Shown piece by piece: positions 45,075 to 55,142 of a stretch of DNA of 64,000 nucleotides. This DNA is from Allorhizobium paknamense (GTDB lineage: Bacteria; Pseudomonadota; Alphaproteobacteria; Rhizobiales; Rhizobiaceae): positions 1-64,000 of the forward strand of contig NZ_JAUSWH010000009.1 in assembly GCF_030815125.1 (NCBI RefSeq), given 5' to 3'. Position numbers and translations under genes: made by a program. The notes below the pieces were generated by a model. It saw nothing but the letters and a program-made list of their open reading frames with translations, did no database searches and was not told where the DNA came from. Numbering within the stretch: the first letter of the stretch is position 1; every line of letters begins with the position of its first letter.

Positions 45075-46414
45075 CGCGTCGCCCAGAATTTCCAGAAGGG
45101 CTTGGCGGCCGGTTCCGCCGGTGCATCCATGGCCACCATGCTGGACTGCGGCGGCGTCAGCGGATTGGCAAGCGGCATCGGCCCGGTTGCCGGCAGGGCC
45201 ACCGTCGCGCTGGCAATACCGGCTTCCGCCGTCTGAGCGGTTTCAGCCGCAGGGGCAACGCCGGCAGCCTGCGGCGTGCTGGCCGTAACCTCGCCGCCGA
45301 CACGGCCTGTCTTGGCGGGATTGTCGAGTGAGGCAAACATCGGCTGGCTGGTCACAGCCGCCTTGCTTTTCGGCACCGGATTGGACGGATCGGCCACTTC
45401 CGACAGCTTCAGGAGCTTGCCGGCCTTCAGCGCCGAACCGGTGGGCGCAAAGGCAAGATCATGCCCCTTGAGCTGGCTGGCCACCAGCGCCTTGCGCTCG
45501 GCCTCGGTCGGATCGTACCAGACCTTGTCCTCGTATTTCTTCATCGCCTTGGCGTAATCACGCTCATAGGCGACCTTATAGGAGGCCATGGCGGTCGCAA
45601 GCTGCGGCGGTGTGGACATGGGCGGGCAGGCGCCTGTCGGGTTCAGCCCCTTGCCGCCATCCACCTGCTGATTGAAAACATATTTGCGGTCGCAGACCCC
45701 GACATCCGGCGGACGCTTGGTGATCTCGAACTGGTCATACCCGTCCTTCAGCATCTGCCAGAAGCTGTAATTGGGGCTGAACCGGTGACGCGCCATATTG
45801 TCTGCCGTCATGCGGAAGGGAAAAGCCTGCAATTGCACCGTCTGCTGGCCACCGCGAAAGGCATCACGGGCAAAAGCGTAGATTTCCAGGATCTGCGCAT
45901 CCGTCATCGAATAGCAGCCGGAGGAAGAGCAGGCACCATGGATCATCAGATTGGTGCCGGTGCGGCCATTGGCGGCATCGAAGCGGTTGGGAAAGCCGGT
46001 ATTGATGGCGAGATAGTATTTCGAATAGGGATTGAGGTTGGCCGGGGTCAGATTATAGAAGCCCTCGGGCGCCTGACGGTCCCCTTCCTTCACCTTGGGG
46101 CCGAGACGGCCAGACCAGGCGCAGATCTGATATTCGGCAATCTTGTCGAACCGGCCATCGGTCTTGGCCTTCCAGATTTCCAGAACGCCTTCTTCCTTGA
46201 AAATGCGGATGGCGATGGGCGAATTGCGCTCCATGCCCTTCGCCTTCATCGCCGTCAGGATGGAATCCGGCAGCGGCTGCTCCACCTTGTTGGAGACATT
46301 GTCAGGCAGCTTCTTTTCGGTAACGGTGTCCAGCGTATCGTTACAGCCGCTGACAAGGGCGGCAACGGCAATCAGCAAGGCAGCCTTATGCAGGGGTATT
46401 CTAAACGCTGACAT
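45071..46414 (-). CDS. L,D-transpeptidase family lipoprotein (YafK-like)
   Basis: 447 aa from the ATG at 46414. The lipobox is LVSGC (Cys about 24). The YkuD catalytic motif appears as LMIHGACSSSGCYSM with the nucleophile Cys, after SGRLGPKVKEGDRQAPEGFY. This branch is like murein L,D-transpeptidase YafK, acting on peptidoglycan cross-links. A long C-terminal part (about 270-447) rich in Ala and Pro has no known fold. The last residues KPFWKFWATR are odd in being aromatic and basic. It is upstream of and coupled to tusA. Confidence 0.88.
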   Translation of the reverse strand: MSAFRIPLHKAALLIAVAALVSGCNDTLDTVTEKKLPDNVSNKVEQPLPDSILTAMKAKGMERNSPIAIRIFKEEGVLEIWKAKTDGRFDKIAEYQICAWSGRLGPKVKEGDRQAPEGFYNLTPANLNPYSKYYLAINTGFPNRFDAANGRTGTNLMIHGACSSSGCYSMTDAQILEIYAFARDAFRGGQQTVQLQAFPFRMTADNMARHRFSPNYSFWQMLKDGYDQFEITKRPPDVGVCDRKYVFNQQVDGGKGLNPTGACPPMSTPPQLATAMASYKVAYERDYAKAMKKYEDKVWYDPTEAERKALVASQLKGHDLAFAPTGSALKAGKLLKLSEVADPSNPVPKSKAAVTSQPMFASLDNPAKTGRVGGEVTASTPQAAGVAPAAETAQTAEAGIASATVALPATGPMPLANPLTPPQSSMVAMDAPAEPAAKPFWKFWATR

Positions 46415-46748
46415 GTTCAAGCTCGACGGTTCGCTCCGGCCTGGATTTCATCCATGGCTTTTCCGCATAATGCCCGATGATGGTCATGGCGCGGCAGGAC
46501 ATCACCTTGGCAGTATATGGTTTACGAAATCTGAATGATTTGGCTTCCCGCGCCAACCTATCGGAAAGCGCGGGAGATTTGAACCGCCTTTTTACGGCAT
46601 AATTCCTTGAACCGGAATCGATTCGAGGGGAAAATTATGCACCAGATATGGAGTATGACAGTGCCGTGTCTGTGGGCAATCCGCCAAAACGTTGGGAATG
46701 TGAAAAATACGTGCAGCCGCACCTGTCTCGGCTGGCTGCAGCGCATGA
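46415..46748. other. Gene-free region between the L,D-transpeptidase gene and accA
   Basis: About 330 bp. A partial family F palindrome, GGCATAATTCCTTGAACCGG to GAGGGGAAAATTATGCACC, lies at 46598-46645. No ORF is supported. The promoter of the L,D-transpeptidase must lie in the left part. Confidence 0.6.
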
Positions 46749-47702
46749 TCAGAGATGACGGCCGATATCCAGGAACTTCTGCCGCCGGGCGCTGCGCAGT
46801 TGCTCGCCTGTCTGGCCCGACATGTCCTGCAGAGCCGAGGCGATCAGCTCTCCGGCCTTGCCGATGACGGCGTCCGGGTTGCGATGCGCGCCGCCCACCG
46901 GCTCGGGAATGATGCCGTCGATAATGCCGAGCGCCTTCAGGTCTTCGGCCGTGATCTTCATATTGGCGGCGGCCTCCTTGGCGCGGGTGGAATCGCGCCA
47001 GAGAATGGAGGCAGCGCCTTCCGGCGAGATCACCGAATAGATGGCATGCTCCAGCATGTAGACCCGGTTGCCCGTAGCAATGGCGATCGCCCCGCCAGAC
47101 CCGCCCTCGCCGATGACGATGGAGACGAGCGGCACCTTGATGTTCAGGCACATCTCCGTGGACCGCGCGATGGCTTCGGCCTGGCCGCGCTCTTCCGCGC
47201 CGACGCCGGGATAGGCGCCCGCCGTATCCACCAGCGAAATCACCGGCAGACCGAAACGGTCGGCCAGTTCCATGATGCGCACGGCCTTGCGATAGCCTTC
47301 CGGGCGCGGGCTGCCGAAATTATGCTTCAGGCGGCTCTTGGTGTCATTGCCCTTTTCCTGGCCGATCACCGCCACCGGCTGACCCTTGAAACGGGCAAGA
47401 CCGGCCTGGATGGCGGCATCCTCGGAAAATTTGCGGTCACCGGCCAGCGGCGTGAATTCGGTGAACAGCGCCGAGGCGTAATCGACGAAATGCGGGCGCT
47501 GCGGATGGCGCGCGACCTGCGTCTTCTGCCAGGGGGTCAGCTTGGAATAGATCTCTTCCATCGCCTCGCGGACGCGGGTTTCCAGACGACCGATCTCTTC
47601 CGAGGTGTCGATGCTTTCATCCTCGCTCTTCAGCTTCTTCAACTCGTGAATCTTGCCTTCGAGGTCGGAGATGGGCTTTTCGAAGTCCAGGTAGTTGATC
47701 AT
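46749..47702 (-). CDS. accA: Acetyl-CoA carboxylase carboxyltransferase subunit alpha
   Basis: 317 aa from the ATG at 47702, the standard length; upstream in-frame residues do not match. With AccD it transfers CO2 from biotin to acetyl-CoA in the first step of fatty acid synthesis. [19 protein letters not shown] at the start, [17 protein letters not shown]-type sequence, [10 protein letters not shown] (here [11 protein letters not shown]), [11 protein letters not shown] and [16 protein letters not shown] are all present. It is downstream of xerD on the same strand with a 173-bp gap. Confidence 0.97.
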   Translation of the reverse strand: MINYLDFEKPISDLEGKIHELKKLKSEDESIDTSEEIGRLETRVREAMEEIYSKLTPWQKTQVARHPQRPHFVDYASALFTEFTPLAGDRKFSEDAAIQAGLARFKGQPVAVIGQEKGNDTKSRLKHNFGSPRPEGYRKAVRIMELADRFGLPVISLVDTAGAYPGVGAEERGQAEAIARSTEMCLNIKVPLVSIVIGEGGSGGAIAIATGNRVYMLEHAIYSVISPEGAASILWRDSTRAKEAAANMKITAEDLKALGIIDGIIPEPVGGAHRNPDAVIGKAGELIASALQDMSGQTGEQLRSARRQKFLDIGRHL

Positions 47703-47875
47703 CAGGTCCGTTCCGATCGTTATTCCAGGGGCGTCGGGATCGTGCAGTTCAGGATGGGCAGGCTGTCCCGGCGCGTCTTTCCGCCGTGTCACGCTTGCCG
47801 TCCAGGTCCCTATCATTCTTTCCCGACGGACGCCAATCTTGGCTTCCGCCTTTATAATCCGGCTTTGCCGGGCTT

Positions 47876-48817
47876 CTAATCGTGGTTTTTCCCATATTTT
47901 GCAAGAGGGTGATGCGTGTGAACCAGGCTCTGCAGCCTTTCCTGCAGCACATGGGTATAGATTTGCGTGGTGGAAATGTCGCTGTGACCTAATAATTCCT
48001 GCAGCACGCGCAGGTCCGCGCCGTTCTCCAGCAGGTGGCTGGCAAAGGCATGGCGCAGCACATGCGGAGAGACGGCATCGACGTTCAGCCCCGCCCGCGC
48101 GGCCAGATCCTTCAGCTCCCGTGCAAAGACCTGACGCGGCAGATAGCCTTCCGCACTGGCGGCTGGAAAAAGAAAGCCGGTGCCGGTCCTTTCCGCATCC
48201 GCGCGCCACAGCGCCTCGCCATAGAGCTTGAGCGCGGCAATAGCCGGAGGCGAGAGCGGCACAAGCCGCTCCTTGTTGCCCTTGCCCTTGATCATCAGAA
48301 AGCGGCCTTCCTGCTTCAGCACATGGGCAGGCAGGGAAACGAGTTCGCTGACACGCATGCCGGTGGCATAGATCAGCTCCATCAGCGCATGCATGCGCAG
48401 GCGTTTCAGCCGGTCCGGCCCCTCCAGCATGGCTTCGTCATGGGCAAGCGTCAGAAGCTTTTCCACCTCGGCAATCGACAAGGTCTTCGGCAGGCTGCGG
48501 GCCTTTTTCGGACGATCGATAATGGCGGTGGGATCGTCTTCCCTCAGCCCCTCCGCATAGAGAAAGCGATAGAACTGCCGCGCCGCCGAAAGCCGCCGCG
48601 CCTGCGAGGAGCTTTCATAGCCCTTGGCGGTGAGGTGGGCGAGATAGGCGGAAATATCGCCCGCCGCAGCCGTCATGACGCTGACGCCGCGCTCTTTCAG
48701 GAAGGCAGCGAGATCGTCCAGATCGCGCTGATAGGAGGAAAGGGTGTTGGCAGCGGCGCCGCGCTCGGCGCTCATCATCTCCAGAAAGGCCTCGATCCGG
48801 GCTGCACTCAGGTCCAT
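47876..48817 (-). CDS. xerD: Site-specific tyrosine recombinase XerD
   Basis: 313 aa. XerD, with XerC, resolves chromosome dimers at dif. The catalytic residues are visible: Arg in [13 protein letters not shown], Lys in [13 protein letters not shown], HxxR in [14 protein letters not shown], His in [11 protein letters not shown] and the nucleophile Tyr in TQIYTHV. The N-terminal SAM-like DNA-binding domain starts [23 protein letters not shown]. The context with accA and aroKB is the fixed rhizobial location, so this is the housekeeping enzyme and not a phage integrase. Confidence 0.95.
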   Translation of the reverse strand: MDLSAARIEAFLEMMSAERGAAANTLSSYQRDLDDLAAFLKERGVSVMTAAAGDISAYLAHLTAKGYESSSQARRLSAARQFYRFLYAEGLREDDPTAIIDRPKKARSLPKTLSIAEVEKLLTLAHDEAMLEGPDRLKRLRMHALMELIYATGMRVSELVSLPAHVLKQEGRFLMIKGKGNKERLVPLSPPAIAALKLYGEALWRADAERTGTGFLFPAASAEGYLPRQVFARELKDLAARAGLNVDAVSPHVLRHAFASHLLENGADLRVLQELLGHSDISTTQIYTHVLQERLQSLVHTHHPLAKYGKNHD

Positions 48818-48842
48818 CGGCTCATCCTTGTGCGTTGCTGCC

Positions 48843-49010
48843 TCACGGCTTGCTGGCCTCCACCGGTTTCGCCTCTATCCGGCTGGCGGGGATCTTCACC
48901 GTGATATCCCGCTGTTTCGGCTCCACGAAGATCACCAGGCACCACATCGCCACATAGACGAAGCCGGCAATCACACCCACAATGAACAGGAGACGAAAAA
49001 GGCTTGGCAT
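48843..49010 (-). CDS. Small single-pass membrane protein
   Basis: 55 aa from the ATG at 49010. One hydrophobic helix (about residues 4-28, [19 protein letters not shown]) is followed by the short basic tail [21 protein letters not shown]. It lies between aroK (divergent) and xerD (same strand, 25 bp gap). A short ORF at this position is, as I recall, usual in related genomes. The function is unknown. Confidence 0.7.
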   Translation of the reverse strand: MPSLFRLLFIVGVIAGFVYVAMWCLVIFVEPKQRDITVKIPASRIEAKPVEASKP

Positions 49011-49170
49011 GGTGGAACCGGCGCTTGGAGTTGGGCAACAGACGGCTTTCTCAGGAAAACCCACGCTTTTCCGGGGCTTCGGCCTGTCTTTCTCGTTGGC
49101 ATTTGCGGCGATGACTTGACGCCGCACCAGCATTTGTCAATAGGGTTGCAAAACAGTTACGAAAAAGCGG

Positions 49171-49767
49171 ATGACCGATACAAGCTCTCTCCTTGCTCCG
49201 ACGCTTGCCGAACGGACCCGCGCCATTCTCGGGCGGCGCAATCTCATTCTGGTCGGCTTGATGGGAGCGGGCAAATCGGTGATTGGCCGTCTGGTGGCCC
49301 AGCAGCTCGGCCTGCCCTTCATCGATACCGATACCGAAATCGAGCGCGTTTCCCGTATGACGATCAGCGAGCTTTTCACCGCCTATGGCGAAACGGAGTT
49401 CCGCGCGCTGGAAACCCGGGTGGTCAAGCGCATCCTGCGCTCCGGCCCCAAGGTCGTCTCCACCGGCGGCGGCGCCTTCATCAATGACAAGACCCGCCGC
49501 CAGATCGAGCGCGGCGGCATTTCCATCTGGCTGCATGCCGATCTGGAGGTGCTGTGGGAACGGGTCAACAAGCGCGATCATCGCCCGCTCCTGAAAACGG
49601 AAAACCCGAAGCAGACGCTGGAAAAGCTGATGCAGGATCGCTACCCTGTCTATGCCCGCGCCGATATCACCATCAATTCCCGCGATGTGCGCAAGGAAGT
49701 GATCTGCGCCGAGGTGCTGGAGGCGGTGATCACCCATCTCACGGATAACAGGAAAAGCCATGGCTGA
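49171..49767 (+). CDS. aroK: Shikimate kinase
   Basis: 198 aa. It phosphorylates shikimate at the 3-OH. The P-loop is VGLMGAGKSVIGRLVA (about residues 28-43), the substrate-binding FIDTDTEIE and GETEFRALE follow, and VVSTGGGAF is the third motif. The lid region holds RPLL. It overlaps aroB by 8 bp, so the two are cotranslated. Confidence 0.95.
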   Translation: MTDTSSLLAPTLAERTRAILGRRNLILVGLMGAGKSVIGRLVAQQLGLPFIDTDTEIERVSRMTISELFTAYGETEFRALETRVVKRILRSGPKVVSTGGGAFINDKTRRQIERGGISIWLHADLEVLWERVNKRDHRPLLKTENPKQTLEKLMQDRYPVYARADITINSRDVRKEVICAEVLEAVITHLTDNRKSHG

Positions 49768-50899
49768 CGACAGGGAGAACGGCGAGCGCGTGATTCACGT
49801 GCCGCTTGGTGAGCGTGCCTATGACATTCTGATCGGCGAAGGGCTGATCGCCCGCGCAGGCGGCGAGATTTCCACCCGCATCAAGGGGCGCAAGGCCGCC
49901 ATCATCACCGACGAGCATGTCGGCGCGCTCTATCTCGAACCCTTAATGGACAGTCTGCAGGCCGATGGCATCGAGACGGTGTCGCTTTCGCTCCCCGCAG
50001 GCGAAAAGACCAAGAGCTTCGATCACCTGCAAAAGGTCTGCGATGTACTTCTGGAAGCCCGCATCGAGCGCAATGATACGGTGATTGCGCTGGGCGGCGG
50101 CGTGATCGGCGACCTGACCGGCTTTGCCGCGGGCATCGTTCGGCGTGGCGTGCGCTTCGTACAGATGCCGACCTCGCTGCTCTCGCAGGTGGATTCCTCC
50201 GTGGGCGGCAAGACGGGCATCAACACCCGTCACGGCAAGAACCTTGTCGGCATTTTCAATCAGCCCGATCTCGTGCTGGCCGATACCGGCGTGCTGAACT
50301 CGCTGAGCCCCCGCGAATTCCGCGCCGGCTATGCGGAAGTGGCGAAATATGGCCTGATCGACCAGCCGGATTTCTTCGCATGGCTGGAAAAGAACTGGCG
50401 CGAGGTGTTTTCCGGCGGCGCGGCCAGAACCGAGGCCATTGCCCGCTCCTGCCAGGCCAAGGCCGATGTGGTGGTGGCGGACGAGCGGGAAAACGGCCGT
50501 CGCGCCCTGCTCAATCTCGGCCACACCTTCGGCCATGCGCTGGAGGCCGCAACACAGTATGACAGCGCCCGCCTCGTGCACGGCGAAGGGGTCGCCATCG
50601 GCATGGTGCTGGCGCATGAATTTTCCGCCCGCCTCAATCTCGCAAGCCCGGATGACGGCAAGCGGGTGGAAGCGCATCTGCGGGCGGTGGGCCTGCCCAC
50701 CCGCCTATCGGATATTGAAGGCGAGCTTCCGCCACCCCACATCCTGCTGGACGCCATGGCACAGGACAAGAAGGTCAAGGCCGGCAAGCTTACCTTCATT
50801 CTCACCCACGGCATCGGCCAGTCCTTCGTTGCGGATGATGTGCCGCCCTCCGAAGTCCTGTCTTTCCTCACCGACAAGATGGCCTCAGCGAACATATAA
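49760..50899 (+). CDS. aroB: 3-dehydroquinate synthase
   Basis: 379 aa. It converts DAHP to 3-dehydroquinate with NAD and a metal ion. The NAD site is ALGGGVIGDLTGFAAGIV (about residues 109-126), followed by QMPTSLLSQVDSSVGGKTGIN. The metal ligands lie in GYAEVAKYG, the LLNLGHTFGHALE stretch and LVHGEGVAIGM. It is coupled to aroK upstream. Its TAA stop at 50897-50899 directly abuts a family B element. Confidence 0.96.
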   Translation: MADDRENGERVIHVPLGERAYDILIGEGLIARAGGEISTRIKGRKAAIITDEHVGALYLEPLMDSLQADGIETVSLSLPAGEKTKSFDHLQKVCDVLLEARIERNDTVIALGGGVIGDLTGFAAGIVRRGVRFVQMPTSLLSQVDSSVGGKTGINTRHGKNLVGIFNQPDLVLADTGVLNSLSPREFRAGYAEVAKYGLIDQPDFFAWLEKNWREVFSGGAARTEAIARSCQAKADVVVADERENGRRALLNLGHTFGHALEAATQYDSARLVHGEGVAIGMVLAHEFSARLNLASPDDGKRVEAHLRAVGLPTRLSDIEGELPPPHILLDAMAQDKKVKAGKLTFILTHGIGQSFVADDVPPSEVLSFLTDKMASANI

Positions 50900-51024
50900 T
50901 ACCAAGGCTCGAAGATGCTAACGCATCCTCGCCTTGAAGAAATTTCGAATATCTCAATTGCGTCAGGGGCTTGAGATATTCGAAAAGGGAATACGAACTG
51001 CCATCTTCGATGACCCTTCGTATA
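50900..51024. repeat. Family B triple-hairpin element, copy 3
   Basis: TACCAAGGCTCGAAGATGCT to CGATGACCCTTCGTATA. It is closest to the 33897 copy in its third hairpin. It fills the space between the convergent aroB and bolA ends. Confidence 0.85.
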
Positions 51025-51030
51025 GGCGGA

Positions 51031-51312
51031 TTACCAGCGCACCGGTTCGTCCGTTGCCGCAGGTTCCAGTGCCAGCGCATGCAGCCCGGCATCAAGCTCC
51101 GGCTGCAAGAGTTCCGTAATGGCGCGGTGACGGGCAAGCCGCGCCATGCCCTTGAAGGCGGGGGACACGATGCGGACCCGCATATGGGTTTCGCCGGTGC
51201 CGGTCATGTCCGGCTGATGGCCCGCATGCAGATGACTTTCATCGATGACCTGCAGGCGTTCCGGCTGAAAAGCGGCGGACAGCTTGTCTTCAATGGTCTG
51301 GCGGAGCGACAT
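51031..51312 (-). CDS. BolA family protein
   Basis: 93 aa. BolA proteins partner monothiol glutaredoxins in Fe-S cluster handling and iron sensing. LQVIDESHLHAGH and RHRAITELLQPEL...GLHALALEP match the family, with the conserved His in the helix-turn-helix-like part. It is divergent from a J-domain protein gene, an arrangement I know from rhizobia. The C-terminus is slightly longer than in E. coli IbaG. Confidence 0.92.
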   Translation of the reverse strand: MSLRQTIEDKLSAAFQPERLQVIDESHLHAGHQPDMTGTGETHMRVRIVSPAFKGMARLARHRAITELLQPELDAGLHALALEPAATDEPVRW

Positions 51313-51414
51313 GAGGGGCCTTTTTTGTGATCGCGGAAAAAGCCTTCACAAAGGCAAGAACATTCCGATTTGTCAATTCTTGTTGTGGGAGGGGCAGCGC
51401 CCCATAATTGCGGC

Positions 51415-52035
51415 ATGAAACTCGACTCAAAATATTTCGACAAGATCCGCACGCGCCGCAAGCGCGCCGAGGAGCAGGCCAAGCCCGTGGCGACCTGCCA
51501 GTGGGACGGCTGCGACAAGCCCGGCGTGCACCGCGCGCCCGTGGGCCGCAATGCCGAAGGCCAATTCTTTCTGTTCTGCTTCGAGCATGTGAAGGAATAT
51601 AACAAGGGTTATAATTATTTTTCCGGCCTGTCGGATACCGAGATTGCCCGCTACCAGAAGGAAGCGATCACCGGTCACCGTCCCACCTGGACGGTGGGCG
51701 TGAACCGGGACGCCAAGAACGCGCCGCTGCATTCCACGCTGCGCTCCGGCTCCGCGGCTGGCCATGCCCGCGTCAAGGACCCCTTCGGCTTCGTCAACCA
51801 GGGCGGTGGCAGGGCGCGGGCCGAACCGCAACGCAAGCTGAAGACGCTGGAGGCCAAGGCTTTCGACACGCTGGGCCTGACCGGGGCCGCCACCGCCCAG
51901 GACATCAAGAGCCGCTACAAGGAACTTGTGAAAAAGCACCATCCGGACGCCAATGGCGGCGACCGGGGATCGGAAGAACGTTTTCGTGCCGTTGTGCAAG
52001 CCTATCAGTTGTTAAAGCAATCCGGTTTTTGCTAA
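51415..52035 (+). CDS. J-domain (DnaJ-like) protein
   Basis: 206 aa from the ATG at 51415. A C-terminal J domain (about residues 145-206) has the HPD motif in LVKKHHPDANGGDRGSEERF and starts AFDTLGLTGAATAQDIKSRYKE. The N-terminal 60 residues hold a possible zinc site (CQWDGCDKPG, then FCFEHVKEYNKGYNYF). It lacks the Gly/Phe and Cys-rich regions of DnaJ itself, so it is a specialised Hsp70 co-chaperone. The client is unknown. cobS follows 198 bp downstream on the same strand. Confidence 0.88.
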   Translation: MKLDSKYFDKIRTRRKRAEEQAKPVATCQWDGCDKPGVHRAPVGRNAEGQFFLFCFEHVKEYNKGYNYFSGLSDTEIARYQKEAITGHRPTWTVGVNRDAKNAPLHSTLRSGSAAGHARVKDPFGFVNQGGGRARAEPQRKLKTLEAKAFDTLGLTGAATAQDIKSRYKELVKKHHPDANGGDRGSEERFRAVVQAYQLLKQSGFC

Positions 52036-52233
52036 GGCTGAAAGGTGAATTCCCGCCACGCACCCGGCTTTGCTTCCTTGATTTCGAACCTGTTTGCGTT
52101 GCAAGATCACCGGAGATTTTCACTGTAGCGCACGAAGTTCGCTTTTGTGCGTTTGATGATGTGGATGACCGAGGGCTGTCGCGCTCGGAAATTGCAAGAT
52201 GTGCCGGTCTTCGCCGTCCGGCTTGGAGATATG

Positions 52234-53226
52234 ATGAGCAAGATTGACCTGGATATCGCCAATTTGCCGGATACGACCGTTTCGGTTCGTGAGGTTTTTG
52301 GCATCGACACCGACCTTCGCGTTCCGGCCTATTCCAAGGCCGACCCCTATGTGCCCGATCTCGACCCGGACTATCTGTTCGACCGGGAAACGACGCTCGC
52401 CATTCTGGCGGGCTTTGCGCATAACCGTCGTGTCATGGTCTCCGGCTTTCACGGCACCGGGAAATCCACCCATATCGAGCAGGTCGCTGCCCGGCTGAAC
52501 TGGCCCTGCGTGCGCGTCAACCTCGACAGCCATGTCAGCCGTATCGATCTCGTCGGCAAGGACGCGATCGTTCTGAAGGACGGCAAGCAGATCACCGAGT
52601 TCAAGGACGGCATCCTGCCCTGGGCCTATCAGCACAATGTCGCGCTGGTGTTCGACGAATATGACGCGGGCCGTCCGGACGTGATGTTCGTCATCCAGCG
52701 CGTGCTGGAAAGCTCCGGCCGCCTGACCCTGCTCGACCAGAGCCGCGTCATCCGCCCGCACCCGGCCTTCCGCCTGTTTGCCACCGCCAACACGGTCGGC
52801 CTTGGCGACACCACCGGGCTTTATCACGGCACCCAGCAGATCAACCAGGCGCAGATGGACCGCTGGTCGATCGTCACCACGCTGAACTACCTGCCACACG
52901 AGAAGGAAGTGGATATCGTTCTCGCCAAGGTGAAGAGCTTCAACGCCACGCCGGAGGGCCGCGACACCGTCAACAAGATGGTGCGGCTGGCGGATCTGAC
53001 GCGCTCGGCCTTCATCAATGGCGATCTTTCCACCGTCATGAGCCCGCGGACCGTCATTACCTGGGCGGAAAACGCCGAAATCTTCGGCGATGTCGCCTTC
53101 TCCTTCCGCACCACCTTCCTCAACAAATGCGATGAGCTGGAACGGACGCTGGTGGCCGAGCAATATCAGCGCGCCTTCGGCGTGGAGCTCAAGGAAAGCG
53201 CCGCCAATATCGTGCTCGGCGCCTGA
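52234..53226 (+). CDS. cobS: Cobaltochelatase subunit CobS
   Basis: 330 aa. CobS is the AAA+ ATPase of the aerobic cobaltochelatase CobNST, which inserts cobalt into hydrogenobyrinic acid diamide. Walker A is [15 protein letters not shown] (about residue 70), Walker [13 protein letters not shown] (about 138), and the sensor region is LFATANTVG. Of tandem ATGs (52231, 52234) the second is chosen for spacing to GGAG and the family opening MSKIDLDI. cobT follows after 17 bp. CobN is not in the window. Confidence 0.96.
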   Translation: MSKIDLDIANLPDTTVSVREVFGIDTDLRVPAYSKADPYVPDLDPDYLFDRETTLAILAGFAHNRRVMVSGFHGTGKSTHIEQVAARLNWPCVRVNLDSHVSRIDLVGKDAIVLKDGKQITEFKDGILPWAYQHNVALVFDEYDAGRPDVMFVIQRVLESSGRLTLLDQSRVIRPHPAFRLFATANTVGLGDTTGLYHGTQQINQAQMDRWSIVTTLNYLPHEKEVDIVLAKVKSFNATPEGRDTVNKMVRLADLTRSAFINGDLSTVMSPRTVITWAENAEIFGDVAFSFRTTFLNKCDELERTLVAEQYQRAFGVELKESAANIVLGA

Positions 53227-53243
53227 TCGGGGGCGGTTTCATC

Positions 53244-55142
53244 ATGGCAGGTCGCGGCGATAATTCCCAAGCAAGACCCGGCACGGCGGTGGATACCGAA
53301 CCGATGCGCCGGGCCATTACCGGCTGTGTGCGGTCCATTGCCGGCAATGCCAATGTCGAAGTGGCCTTTGCCAATGAGCGGCCGGGGCTGGCGGGCGAGC
53401 GTGTCCGCCTGCCAGAGATTTCCAAACGTCCGACGGCGCAGGAAATTGCCGTGACGCGCGGCATCGGCGATTCAATTGCGCTGCGTCTTGCCTGTCATGA
53501 TCAGAAGATCCACGCCTCCATGGCCCCCGAAGGCCAGGATGCGCGGGCGGTGTTCGATGCGGTGGAGCAGGCGCGGGTGGAATCCATCGGGGCGCTGCGC
53601 ATGCAGGGCGTGGCCAACAATCTGCACTCGATGAACACCGAAAAATACGCCAAGGCCAATTTCTCCGGCATTGAGCGGCGCGAGGATGCGCCGCTGCCGG
53701 AAGCGGTGGCCATGATGGTGCGACAGGCGCTGACCGGTCAGAAACCGCCGGAAAGTGCCGGAAAGGTGCTGGATCTGTGGCGGCCCTTCATCGAGGAAAA
53801 GGCAGGCCGGGATTTTGCCGATCTATCGTCCCTGATCGAAGACCAGCAGGCCTTTGCCCGCGTGGTGCGCCACATGCTCTCCTCCATGGAAATGGCTGAG
53901 GACATGGGCGAAGACCCGGAAGAGGGCCAGGAAGAGGAAACCGCCGAGGAAGACCAGCAGCGCAGCGGCGAGGAGGAACAGGAAAATTCCGAGGAGGAAG
54001 CCGGTTCCGAAAGCGCGCCTGCCGATGAAAGCGAATCTGCCGAAGAGCAGATGGAAGACGGCGAGATGGATGGCGCTGAAATTTCCGACGACGACATGTC
54101 GGAAGAAGGCGACGAGGACAGCGAGACCCCTGGCGAAATGCGCCGCCCGGCCAGCCCCTTCGACGATTTCAACGAAAAGGTCGATTACAAGGTCTTTACC
54201 GAGGCCTTCGATGAAGAAATCACGGCGGAAGAACTCTGCGACGATGCCGAACTGGACCGGCTGCGCGCCTTTCTCGACAAGCAGCTTGCGCATTTGCAGG
54301 GTGCCGTGGGGCGGCTTGCCAACCGGCTGCAACGCCGCCTTATGGCCCAGCAGAACCGCTCCTGGGAATTCGATCTGGAAGAGGGTTATCTCGATCCGGC
54401 GCGCCTGACGCGCATGATCATCGACCCCATGCAACCGCTGTCCTTCAAGCGGGAAAAGGATACGCAGTTCCGCGATACGGTGGTGACGCTGGTGATCGAC
54501 AATTCCGGCTCGATGCGTGGACGCCCGATCACCGTGGCCGCCACCTGCGCCGACATTCTGGCCCGGACGCTGGAGCGCTGCGGCGTGAAGGTGGAAATCC
54601 TGGGCTTCACCACCAAGGCCTGGAAGGGTGGCCAGAGCCGGGAGCAATGGCTGGCCAGCGGCAAGCCCGCAACGCCGGGCCGCCTCAACGATCTGCGCCA
54701 TATCGTCTACAAGGCGGCGGATGCGCCGTGGCGGCGCGCCCGCCGCAATCTCGGCCTGATGATGCGCGAGGGCCTGCTCAAGGAAAATATCGACGGGGAA
54801 GCGCTGATGTGGGCGCATAACCGCCTGATCGGGCGGCGCGAGCAGCGCAAGATCCTGATGATGATTTCCGATGGCGCACCCGTCGATGACTCGACGCTTT
54901 CGGTCAATCCGGGCAATTATCTGGAGCGGCATTTGCGGGCAGTGATCGAGCAGATCGAAACCCGCTCACCGGTCGAGCTTCTCGCCATCGGGATCGGCCA
55001 TGACGTCACCCGCTATTATCGCCGCGCCGTGACAATCGTCGATGCCGACGAACTGGCGGGCGCGATGACCGAGCAATTGGCGGCACTGTTCGAGGATAAG
55101 CCGGTGCGGGGTCCGCTCGGTGCCTTCCGCAGGACGGGATGA
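53244..55142 (+). CDS. cobT: Cobaltochelatase subunit CobT
   Basis: 632 aa. CobT forms the chaperone-like complex with CobS. The N-terminal part is followed by a very acidic linker (about residues 220-300, with long Glu/Asp runs) and a C-terminal von Willebrand A domain whose MIDAS motif is DNSGSM (about residue 419) with later parts near [11 protein letters not shown]. It is in an operon with cobS. Its TGA overlaps the ATG of the next gene (ATGA), so the esterase-like protein is coupled. Confidence 0.95.
   Translation: MAGRGDNSQARPGTAVDTEPMRRAITGCVRSIAGNANVEVAFANERPGLAGERVRLPEISKRPTAQEIAVTRGIGDSIALRLACHDQKIHASMAPEGQDARAVFDAVEQARVESIGALRMQGVANNLHSMNTEKYAKANFSGIERREDAPLPEAVAMMVRQALTGQKPPESAGKVLDLWRPFIEEKAGRDFADLSSLIEDQQAFARVVRHMLSSMEMAEDMGEDPEEGQEEETAEEDQQRSGEEEQENSEEEAGSESAPADESESAEEQMEDGEMDGAEISDDDMSEEGDEDSETPGEMRRPASPFDDFNEKVDYKVFTEAFDEEITAEELCDDAELDRLRAFLDKQLAHLQGAVGRLANRLQRRLMAQQNRSWEFDLEEGYLDPARLTRMIIDPMQPLSFKREKDTQFRDTVVTLVIDNSGSMRGRPITVAATCADILARTLERCGVKVEILGFTTKAWKGGQSREQWLASGKPATPGRLNDLRHIVYKAADAPWRRARRNLGLMMREGLLKENIDGEALMWAHNRLIGRREQRKILMMISDGAPVDDSTLSVNPGNYLERHLRAVIEQIETRSPVELLAIGIGHDVTRYYRRAVTIVDADELAGAMTEQLAALFEDKPVRGPLGAFRRTG

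Noticed and set aside
47876-48817. Phage or integrative element integrase
   Set aside because: The protein is housekeeping XerD in its usual place with accA and aroKB, without att repeats or phage genes.
52036-52233. B12 riboswitch upstream of cobS
   Set aside because: I looked for the B12-box core and the long conserved fold. The leader is only about 200 bp and I see no such motif, so I do not report it.
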